A DNA stretch of 64,000 nt, taken from the NCBI GenBank assembly GCA_015350385.1, contig WNKI01000002.1:332622-396621 (forward strand). The letters are read 5' to 3'. The position numbers were made by a program, and so were the translations under genes. Below are positions 34,502 to 43,300 of the stretch, piece after piece. The notes under the pieces are model-generated. The model ran no database searches and had not been told where the DNA came from. It was given only the letters and a program-made list of their open reading frames with translations. Every line of letters starts with the position of its first letter. Within the stretch, counting starts at the first letter, position 1. Source of the DNA: Aculops lycopersici. Lineage: Eukaryota; Arthropoda; Arachnida; Trombidiformes; Eriophyidae.

Positions 34502-34820
34502 CTTGGATTAGATCAATGGAAATGATTGAAAGGCTCGACTATATCAAAGATAGCACTCAAAAAAACTGGAACAACCAAAGAGCGATGAGTTGGCCAGCAA
34601 CAGTCGCTGCCACTTTGTGTGGTCTCCATGGCTACTGCCTATCGGCGAATGCTAGCGCCGGCCGCTATGTGCTGCGAGGAGCACGAGCTCCGGTAAGCGG
34701 ACAACGCGAGCTGTGTGGTCATCGACGAGCGAACAACAGGCGTGCCACGAACACGTCGCAAAATGAAAATATTTATTCGGTGTATATAAATTATCTAACA
34801 TTAAATATAGAGTATCAATT
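34502..34820. promoter_or_regulatory. divergent promoter region between the IFT140-like and 337-codon genes
   Basis: The 319 bp between two divergent start codons must hold both promoters. The first 200 bp are GC-rich and the last 80 bp AT-rich. It contains the X-box-like site at 34622-34635 and a possible small intron for the plus-strand gene (GTAAGC donor at 34693, TATAG acceptor ending at 34810). Confidence 0.55.
34622..34635. promoter_or_regulatory. RFX X-box-like site upstream of the IFT140-like gene
   Basis: GTCTCCATGGCTAC fits the X-box consensus GTHNYYATRRNAAC at 13 of 14 positions; the exception is T instead of A at position 12. It lies about 120 bp before the minus-strand ATG at 34501, the same distance range as the X-box of the convergent coiled-coil gene. 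Confidence 0.45.
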
Positions 34821-35834
34821 ATGTCATCACCAGGTGCAATGGCGGCCACGTTACCTTGGTCTAATACAAAGGTATTGGATGAACATTTACGGAATGGAGA
34901 GTTGAATCTTGCCACTGCAATTGGTCAATTCGGTGCAGTTGTGAGAGAAACATTACGAGTGCTTGAAAATCATGCGAACGATAACGTCAAGCTCAATTTG
35001 GATCGCAAAGGTAAACTTGAAAGATTGGAGAAGCTTGTCAGCGATTTATCAGAAAAGTGCCAAGGAATGCAGCAGGCGTTATTGTACAAGGAGGAGAAAT
35101 ACGACGAAAAGTGCAGGGAGGTGGAGAGGTATAAAGTTATTTGCGAACTATCCGCAAAGGCGGCCACAAGTGACAACATGTATTACACGCCAGATATGGA
35201 TATGAATGATACCAATAACAACAGGAGGAACGATGACAATCACGAGAATGAAGGTGTAGGAGCCGAGAGGGGCCTACACCGTCAATCTCGTGGCAATTAC
35301 TTGGGTGATAATAGCAAAGAAACTGGTGACTTACCTGGCAGCAGACCGTGTCAAACCTTTCAGCAGCCAACAATCTCACAACAATCATCACGTCCAGCAT
35401 CTGTCTCAAAATCAAATGCCAACGAACAGCTTGGCGAGGGAAACCACAATAACAGAGTTGAACAATGGTGCTACCTCGGTGGACCAACAAAGAGGAAACC
35501 AGCCTCCACTTGTGGTGATAGAGCTAAAAGCTCTAGTGATCTGAGATTCCAACAGCGACTCGAAGGCATGGGAGGTATCAATGTCAAGGCTGCCACGACG
35601 AACACAGGTCCAGTGCCCATAGATAGATTATATCGACCAGACGCATCGCTAGATAGAATTAAAATCGCCGTCAGTGGACAGAGTAATGAGGTTGTTGGTG
35701 GATCCATTGTCTCACCCAACCGAACACCAATGCGGTTATTTGCAAGTTCGAGCTCGGCTCAACTCAGGCAAGCTACCTCGTCAGGAATCTACACTCGCTA
35801 TTCAAATCGAAGAAAGAAAATGTGGCCTTATTGA
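34821..35834 (+). CDS. unrecognised protein with an N-terminal coiled coil
   Basis: The protein is 337 residues. Residues 25-110 are helical and heptad-like (LDEHLRNGELNLATAIGQ, then RVLENHANDNVKLNLDRKGK, then EKLVSDLSEKCQ, then KEEKYDEKCREVERYKV). The remainder is disordered, Asn/Ser/Arg-rich, ending in a basic tail RYSNRRKKMWPY. The pattern of a coiled coil followed by a basic disordered tail is loosely like meiotic Zip3/HEI10-type proteins, but no RING domain is visible, so I do not assign it. A 22-residue 5' exon (34628-34692) with a 118-bp intron would join in frame to this ATG. Its stop is 93 bp from the Cdk12 stop (convergent). Confidence 0.7.
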   Translation: MSSPGAMAATLPWSNTKVLDEHLRNGELNLATAIGQFGAVVRETLRVLENHANDNVKLNLDRKGKLERLEKLVSDLSEKCQGMQQALLYKEEKYDEKCREVERYKVICELSAKAATSDNMYYTPDMDMNDTNNNRRNDDNHENEGVGAERGLHRQSRGNYLGDNSKETGDLPGSRPCQTFQQPTISQQSSRPASVSKSNANEQLGEGNHNNRVEQWCYLGGPTKRKPASTCGDRAKSSSDLRFQQRLEGMGGINVKAATTNTGPVPIDRLYRPDASLDRIKIAVSGQSNEVVGGSIVSPNRTPMRLFASSSSAQLRQATSSGIYTRYSNRRKKMWPY

Positions 35835-35916
35835 TATACTTAACCGTTGATATATATAATCATCATCATAACCTAACCTTTCCCGTGAGATGTTGAATAA
35901 TACTGATCAATTAAAT

Positions 35917-35922
35917 AATAAA
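35917..35922 (+). terminator. candidate AATAAA of the 337-codon gene
   Basis: A canonical hexamer lies 83 bp after the stop codon and ends 5 bp before the stop codon of the convergent Cdk12 gene. Confidence 0.5.
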
Positions 35923-35927
35923 TTTAC

Positions 35928-37784
35928 TTAGACGTTTATGAGTGCCTGCTGCGGAGGTGGCTGATTATTGCTGGCCTCCGATGCTCTCTGCTTTCTTCGC
36001 TCTTCCTTGGCTGACATCTCATGCCAATCACGTTCTCTGGGTAGATTTGCTGGTTCGAACTTGACGGATTTAAACCAATCGTGCTCCAATGCGGCTTCGC
36101 AGCTAATGCGCTTTCTTGGGTCTAATAACAACATCTGGTCGAGCAGGTCCAGGGCTAGTGGGGGTAATTTCATGTAATCGGTCCTCAGTCTTCTTGGATA
36201 TAATTTTTTTGGTTTGTAGGTAGGATATTCGCGTAGCAGTGATGAATCTGTTCCACAAACGGCAAAAATTTTATCCAGTTGAGCTAGTTCTGTTGCTCCT
36301 CTAAACATTGGTTCCTTCGTGAATAGCTCACCTAAGATACAACCACAACTCCAAACGTCGACTGGTTTACCATATCGTTCTTCACCGAGCAACAGTTCTG
36401 GAGGTCGGTACCATAGTGTAATCACCTTGTTGGTATACGGTCGTTCAACATCATCTGAATTATACAGTCTTGCTAATCCAAAGTCTGCCAATTTTACTTG
36501 ACCGTCGTTATTCACTAATATGTTCGAACATTTGATATCACGATGTAGGAAGTTATTTCTGTGACAATATCTCAGGCCCTCCAATAGCTGTATCATAATA
36601 TGAGCTATGTTATTCTCGCTGAATGTAACCTTTCCGCTCACCAAGAGACCCATCAGATCATGGTCCATGTATTCGAAGACAAGATAGAAAGATCCCCTGT
36701 CTTTGCGGAACTCAAGAACATCAGTCTTGTCTGTAACAATTTCGATTAAATTAACAATGTTCTTGTGGTTCAGCTGACGTAGGATTTTGATCTCACGAAC
36801 TGCAGTAATTGGGAAGCCGTCACGTTCGTTTTCTAGTCTTACTCGCTTGAGAGCGACATAAGTTCCTTTGTCTGGATCTCGAGCTTTGTAGACCTGACCG
36901 AACGTTCCCTCACCGATGATAGATAAGTCCTTGTAGACTTTAACCGATCTTGGGTCGGTCCTTTGATGGTGTTTGATCTTCTTGTCTTTGATTCTAGGTG
37001 CTGGTCTTGGTACTTGTGGTTCTGGAAGGGGTATTGAGTTTATATTGATTTCTATAGCTTGCTCAGGCGTTGAGTGTTGCAGTGGTGGAGTTGAGGTTTG
37101 TGATATAGATTTGATCCTCTTGCTTGGGGATTCGAATGGCGGTCTTGCACCATGACCTCTCCAAGGCGATGGGGAAGTCTTTAAACCATGGCTGGCGGCG
37201 GATGGGGCCGAATTCGGTGCGAGTCTTGGAGGTGTAACGGGTGCATGATGCCTGGACGAGTGTATATGTCTCGCAGGGAGTAGGCGCCCGGAATCAGTCC
37301 TATTTCTATCTCTAATATCTCTATGACCCAAATCCCTGTCCCGATGATAACTCGAGGACCTATCACGTGGAGATCTTGATCTGTATCTATGATTATCTAT
37401 GTGCCTCCTTCCGGAGTCTCGTCTACCACTGCTGCTACCATGTGAGTAGTCGTCTCGATGACTAACATCTCTTTCCCTTCGTCTGCTCCTCTCTGGAGAG
37501 CGACTTCTGCTTCTAGATCTCATTCTACTTCGTTCCGAGGAGTAGGGCGCCCTATCGCCGTGATGTGAATTGTTGTACGACGATGAAGACGAATGGGTTG
37601 ACGGTCGATGATTATAATCCCTGACACTAACTCTATCTCTCCTCAGATCGGTGAGTGAACTGTGGTGGTAACGCTGATTGGAGGATCCATGATAAGGTCT
37701 GCTATCGCGATAATGGTGTGATTGTGAATAATGCGTGCCAGTTTGATGGACGGGCAAGTTGCTCTGGCGGCGACGGTCTGACAT
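35928..37784 (-). CDS. Cdk12: Cdk12-type transcriptional cyclin-dependent kinase
   Basis: The protein is 618 residues from one exon. Residues about 20-190 are rich in Arg-Ser, His and Tyr (splicing-speckle-type RS region), followed by a proline-rich linker. The kinase domain runs from about 283 to 575: glycine loop GEGTFG (about 290), ALKRVR lysine, cyclin-binding helix PITAVRE, HRDIKCSN (about 413), DFGLARLY (about 432), activation-loop RPYTNKV and LWYRPPELLLGEERYG. YLVFEYMDHDLMGLL and SCGCILGELF are typical of CDK12/13. With cyclin K this kinase phosphorylates Ser2 of the RNA polymerase II tail to keep long genes elongating. It is short: the extended C-terminus of animal CDK12 is nearly absent (about 40 residues after the domain). 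PITAVRE replaces the usual PITAIRE. Confidence 0.93.
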   Translation of the reverse strand: MSDRRRQSNLPVHQTGTHYSQSHHYRDSRPYHGSSNQRYHHSSLTDLRRDRVSVRDYNHRPSTHSSSSSYNNSHHGDRAPYSSERSRMRSRSRSRSPERSRRRERDVSHRDDYSHGSSSGRRDSGRRHIDNHRYRSRSPRDRSSSYHRDRDLGHRDIRDRNRTDSGRLLPARHIHSSRHHAPVTPPRLAPNSAPSAASHGLKTSPSPWRGHGARPPFESPSKRIKSISQTSTPPLQHSTPEQAIEININSIPLPEPQVPRPAPRIKDKKIKHHQRTDPRSVKVYKDLSIIGEGTFGQVYKARDPDKGTYVALKRVRLENERDGFPITAVREIKILRQLNHKNIVNLIEIVTDKTDVLEFRKDRGSFYLVFEYMDHDLMGLLVSGKVTFSENNIAHIMIQLLEGLRYCHRNNFLHRDIKCSNILVNNDGQVKLADFGLARLYNSDDVERPYTNKVITLWYRPPELLLGEERYGKPVDVWSCGCILGELFTKEPMFRGATELAQLDKIFAVCGTDSSLLREYPTYKPKKLYPRRLRTDYMKLPPLALDLLDQMLLLDPRKRISCEAALEHDWFKSVKFEPANLPRERDWHEMSAKEERRKQRASEASNNQPPPQQALINV

Positions 37785-39534
37785 GGTGAATATAACACTA
37801 TGATTTGATGTAAGCTAATAAAGTTGCACACTTTTCTCAAGCTAATTATATCCTTGCTTATGTTAATACAACCTCCAATAAGAATCCCGGGGTGCAAAAA
37901 GTCCAAATGATGATGCCAACAACCGAAATAAATTTTGGCTCCTTGCAATAATAGCTTACTTGATTCTCAATACCAACACACGTTATAATAGTGTGTGGTT
38001 TTGGAATTATTATACCTTAGCTATGATATTAATAATCAAGCTTCATTTGTTTTGGATAGAATATATAAAATTCATTGATTCTTAGGGGTAGAGAAATAAT
38101 AATTTGACGAATAGTTTTCGTCTATTTCTACCGCAAAAACGCTGCATGCAAGCCGTTTGCTGGGCTCATTCTATGTGGAAGGCAGTGACGCGAAATAATC
38201 GCACTGGCGGCCGACAACGGGTGGTCGCACTATGCGAATGACTGTGTGCGACGGCGAACGGCGATTTACCGGTTACAGCGGCGCATGATGCAGTTGAAAG
38301 CAATGTTAGTGGGCGCACTAAATACTGCAACATCTACAGTGCGTGGCTAAAAAAGCAGCAGCAACGCCATGCGGCAGCTAGGGAGAATAAATGCAAGCGT
38401 GATTTTTTGCACCAAGCAAAAAGCAAACAATCAGCGACAGAATTCAAGTTTCACGTTCGCTAACTGGGGTTATTTCGCGCTTGTTTCCCCCAAAGGCAAG
38501 TGCAGCAACTTAGGCGCCATGAAAACCACATGATACATTGTGTAGTTGAAATACAAAGTTCATTTACTCAACTCAATATTAGTTGATGTCTCCTTATTGA
38601 CTGTCATTATTTGTTATTATCCGCCCTTCATGTAGTCTCTCAAGTTGTCTTAAATGGTCTGGTTGGAGACTTGACATCAATATTGCAAAGGTGTCGTTTG
38701 ATAATCTAACCGGCGAGATGTAATGCTTGCACTCGTGAGAACATAGTGGCTAGATTTATGACCACCAAATGGCTAGCATATTTGACACTCTCGGCCCAAG
38801 TATTAATGAAAACGACTTGTCACCGATACAATGATGTGCCGTATCGACTATGATCACAGTTGCTAACAGATTGTTGTACATGCAGATACAAGGCCGAAAG
38901 TCCATAGCTCATATTGCAACTCAAAGTGTCCTATCAGCAACAACTGCTGAATATCGTGTGTATTTTTGTTATTACTTATTTACCAGAGTTAAGGTTCACT
39001 TGCTCATATTCGACCACATTACAATGAAGGTTCACTCTCTCGCTTGCTCAGTGCCAACAACAAAAGCTATTCGTATTCCTAGCGACGACAACAGCAAAAC
39101 CGATTGCTAGGTTAGCATTAATAACTTAACTAACTAGACTATCTATCCGCCAACTAGAGATGGAGAGTTTTTGTTTACTAACCAAATGCACTGGATGTAT
39201 CATTGGCATGAACAGAATGGATAACCGGCTAGGAGACCGGGGTGTCAATTGGATTTGCTACAATAGATGGAAGCAAGCATAATGTCAAATGTGCGGGCTC
39301 ACGCGGATAACTGAACTGAATTACTGTCACTGCCATCACTATTTGCCACTTGGCTACTATCTATTCCAAACTAGATTACTTTGTACATTCGTATTTCGAT
39401 TGAATAGCCGTCTTTGTTCACAGAAAATTTATTGTTGACTCGTTAGGAGAGTGAGAGTTGAGAAGGAGACTTGTTATCAGGGAACGGGCGAGTTGATAAT
39501 GAACGAGATGTCTTGAGATATGTATTCTCCTATC
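37785..39534. other. AT-rich intergenic stretch without recognised gene
   Basis: This is upstream of Cdk12 and upstream of the TFIIA-like gene. I see no convincing exon; an 86-codon frame at 38850-39110 resembles nothing I know. The stretch has none of the CAACARGTG words. Confidence 0.6.
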
Positions 39535-39677
39535 ATAACAGGTGTTCTTTATTCCAAAGCTAGATTTATAGACACCAATCCTAGGAAATAGCTATACATG
39601 ATATGTATATTTAGCAAACATAAATTACTATCAAGACTGTTTGAGCTATAAGAACTCGCTATATGAACACCTGTTAT
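39535..39677. repeat. 13-bp terminal inverted repeats bounding 143 bp, just before the TFIIA-like gene
   Basis: ATAACAGGTGTTC at 39535-39547 is exactly complementary to GAACACCTGTTAT at 39665-39677. The 117-bp interior is AT-rich. No target-site duplication is evident (flanks TATC and AATT), so a MITE is only one option; a paired regulatory site is another, since each arm holds a CAGGTG core. The right arm ends 26 bp before the start codon at 39704. Confidence 0.7.
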
Positions 39678-39703
39678 AATTGAATAGATGAGAAATTTCC
39701 AAG

Positions 39704-40021
39704 ATGTCAAAGCCGCATGAAGTTTATCGTCTTTCCACAATAGGACAAACTCTTCAAGATACACTAGAAACAATGATGGCAGATAGGAAGATTAATTTGG
39801 CGCTGCATTCAAGAGTTTTAAACGAATTTGATAGGGTTGTTGGCGCTGCACTCGAGCAAAAAGTGCGTAATCGTCTGATCATCAAATGCAACCGACTCCG
39901 TACCTATAGATATTGCGATACAATTTGGACTTTGTTGCTAAAAGATGTCGAGTTTAGAGAAGTACAAGAGCTCATAAGAGTGGACTGGGTCAAGATAGTT
40001 GCGTTTGAATCGAGGAGGTGA
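39704..40021 (+). CDS. TfIIA-S: TFIIA small (gamma) subunit-like protein, intronless
   Basis: The protein is 105 residues, the normal full length for this family. Recognisable positions: LYR-type start (VYRLSTIGQTLQDTLETM), VLNEFDRVVGAALEQKVRNR, the TYRYCDTIWTLLLKDVEFRE beta-barrel segment and the VDWVKIVAFE end. TFIIA gamma pairs with the alpha/beta chain to stabilise TBP on promoter DNA. Residues that are usually invariant are partly changed (for example VDWVKIVA where VDKVKIVA is common), so this may be a diverged or retro-derived second copy rather than the only gene. The next gene downstream is the convergent Gli/Ci-like gene. Confidence 0.88.
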   Translation: MSKPHEVYRLSTIGQTLQDTLETMMADRKINLALHSRVLNEFDRVVGAALEQKVRNRLIIKCNRLRTYRYCDTIWTLLLKDVEFREVQELIRVDWVKIVAFESRR

Positions 40022-40351
40022 ATGGAAATTCTTGATGGTAAGGTACATATATCTTCCATTCGCCCTAGGTGTTTATCCAATATTGTCAACTCGATGGCGA
40101 GCAACTGCAGCTTATCTCGGAATTTGAAGATACGAGACTTTGATATATTCTCAATCAGTGACATTAAGAGAATCATATTCCTAACAGATAGAGTCGGAAT
40201 GATAAGAGCATCAAAATATTGTTAATACAATCACAAAAACATAAACTGACTCGAGATGGAATCAATCTAAATCTCTGAGAGTTTTGTTATTCATCAGTCA
40301 ACTATAAAGGTTCAAGTTTAAATCAACTGCACAATTATAACCGAGACATAT

Positions 40352-43300
40352 TTAATTATTACAATTTGAATACCCTGGCTGTCCAGTTGCCGCTGAAGCT
40401 GAGAACCATAGATTCATGTTTGGATTTGAATAACAAAATCTCTGGTCTGCAAAAGGCTGGCCCTGACCGAAAACTGGCCCACTGGGCAGTTGATGTTGGT
40501 GGACAGTGGCCGCTATTTGACCGACTGGCGGTGGTTCACTTGCATGATTGTAAGCTTGGAACATTCCAAGTGGATCGACAGGTGACAACTTGTTACGTGG
40601 GGTAGATCTAGATGTAAGATCACCACCTGTTGCCAAAGGTGGCGTCATCGATTGATGAAGTTGCTGCTGATGTTGAGGTAAAACTCCATTTTGAGACTCG
40701 AAATCGTACAAATCATGCGGCCGATTGTTATTATTGTTGGTCGCATTTCCATTCCCATTGCTGTAGTTGGAGTTTTGATAATTTGAATATTGATTCGAGT
40801 CCATAACAAAGCCAGATTGACCTGTTGCACCATTTGGCATGAATGGCGGCTGATGTTTCTGTGGTTGATGTTGTTGCTGTTGCTGTTGTTGTTGCATTGC
40901 CGATTGCTCGGGGTAAGTTGACGAGCTGCCAGATAGTGATGTCGTACTACTCGAGGCTGTATGCGAAAAGTAATCTGGTCTACCACCTGATGCTTGTTGC
41001 TGTTGTTGCATGTTTACGTAAGCGCTGGTTACGTTACCACCTATTGAGCCGTGAGGCGAGCTCGACAGACTTGGATTTGATGATTGCAATCGCCTCGCTG
41101 GTTGTGATTGGTCTATATTATTCAAATTATTGAAACTAGATCGCATCGACGGGTTTGATGCGTTCGGTGGTGTGGTGCTGTTAGTATGGTTTAGTTGCTG
41201 CAGTGATTGTGATGATGTATTAATCGGTGGACTCGCGTTGTTGCTACTACTGCTGCTACTTGCATTGTTGTTGTTGCTGGGTGCTGGTGATTGAACATAA
41301 TTAGTGCTGGCCGATGAGGCGGCTGACGAGGAGTTATGACCGGCATTTGGGTGGACAACAAGTGGTTGTTGATGTTGCTGCTGTTGTTGTTGGTTCATCA
41401 GAATACTAGGATGATTATAGGCTTCAACAATTTGATTGTTGTTAGAGTCCATCATTGTCGATGGCGGACTATTGCTGCTGCTGCTTGATCTCGTGTCGTT
41501 GGTCATGCTGTACAAGTTACTATTGTTTGCCGTTATGTCCGCTCCAAACTGACCATTCGAGTTCAACTCGAGCTTAATGGCTCCACCGCCGCTGCCGCCG
41601 TTACCGGAAGTAGGGGCCGCTGAGGCAAAAGCTGTGGCTTTCCTATTGCTGGACGACAGTTTGATGTTGTTGGTTGATGCATTGCTAGCGGCACCACTAT
41701 TGTTGATTCGCCTATTGGTGCTCCGCTCTCGCTTAGTTCTAGTGTAAAAGTCAGTCCCATGAACAGTCTTAATGTGCTTCCTCAGGGAACTTGGATCCGT
41801 GTAAGCCTTTTGGCAATTGGACTCCCAACAACCATACGGTTTGTTATCTGTATGGGTCCGGTTCTGGTGCTTTGCTCGATCACTTGCATTGCTAAACGCC
41901 TTTGTGCAACCCTGCACCTGGCAGGGATATGGTTTCTCGCCACTATGAGATCTATGATGAGTTTTGAGATTCTCAACACGACTGTAGGCTTTATCACATC
42001 TATTTCCATTGGGCAATATAACATCGCACCGGTGCGGCTTGTAACCAGTGTGCCGGCGCATATGCACCTTTAGCATGTAAAGCGCCTTAAAAGGTTTCTG
42101 GTCTCTAGTGCAATCGTGCCAATAACACGAGAAGGTTTTCTTATTTGAATCGCAATGATATTCAACATGATCAACAAACTCCTTCATTGTATTGAATTGC
42201 TGTCCATTCATTGGACACTCTTGCCATTTGCAAAATTTCTCCACCGGCTCACACTCGCCATCGTCGAAGTTTGAGTTACCATCCTCCTCTTCCTCTTCGA
42301 GATCCTCGTCTAGAACCACATTTGCGTCGCTCGGCGAATGCGGCTCATGGCCACCTGTTGCCGCTGACGTGGACGTGGTGGTTGCTGTTGCTGTGGGCGT
42401 TGTTCCGTAATCAATGCACCTACCTGTTGGGCCACCTAGTCCTAGAGGGTGACCACCTGTTGCTTGCGCATAGTGGTGACTTGGATAAGCGGCACTCGTT
42501 GCTGTCATGGGATAGCTCGTATGCTGTTGATGATATTGGTTGTTCTGATGACTGTGATGGTGGTAACTCTGGTGGCGGTGGTCACTTGAATGCTCGTGGT
42601 GAGTGAGAGTTTCACTTGGATTTCCGGTGGTGGTGTCGGTTACGTTTGGCGAGGTTAGATTTGATCTATCGTTGTTGGGGTTGAGCGAAGCCTTTAGCAT
42701 GAAATCCATCAGGAACTTGTTGCTTGGGATTCCGTTCATTTCGGAATTGGTTGTTGAATTCGAGGGGCCAGGTAAATTGTTGGGTGGCCCACTGCCGCCA
42801 CTGGTGCTCGAGCTTCTATGCTTCGAGGGCGAGAAGGGATTCGTTGAGTTTGAGGACGCCGCCGGCGTCGCCCCCGACGAGTTTGCAAGAGGTAACTTTG
42901 GCTTGGTGTCCCTCTTCCTGTTGCTTATACTTGGCTGCTGGAGATGATTCAGTGGCAAGTTGCTAGGTGAAATCGATCGACCCAATCGATCCAAACAATC
43001 GGACGAGTGGCGACCGCTTGGGGTTCTGCTAATCTGATGGTTGTTATTCTTGTGTCGCTTATCGGCAATAAAAGCCTCAGGCGGTTGCTGATGCTGCTGC
43101 TGTTGCTCGCTATCAACTCCAAAGGCGGCACACGCACTTGCCGAGCGACCGCTTGTTGCCGGTTGGACCGGAAGTTGCGAGGTCAGGTGGTTTGCACTTG
43201 AGGCCGCCGCTAGGGCTGCTGCGGCCGCGGCTGCCGCGGCCGCAGCACTAGCTTGCGATGTGTTGACGTGGCCACCCAATTGGGGCATAAATGATTGCGA

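Noticed and set aside
38850..39110. 86-codon plus-strand frame in the AT-rich intergenic stretch
   Set aside because: It resembles no known protein and has no supporting signals.
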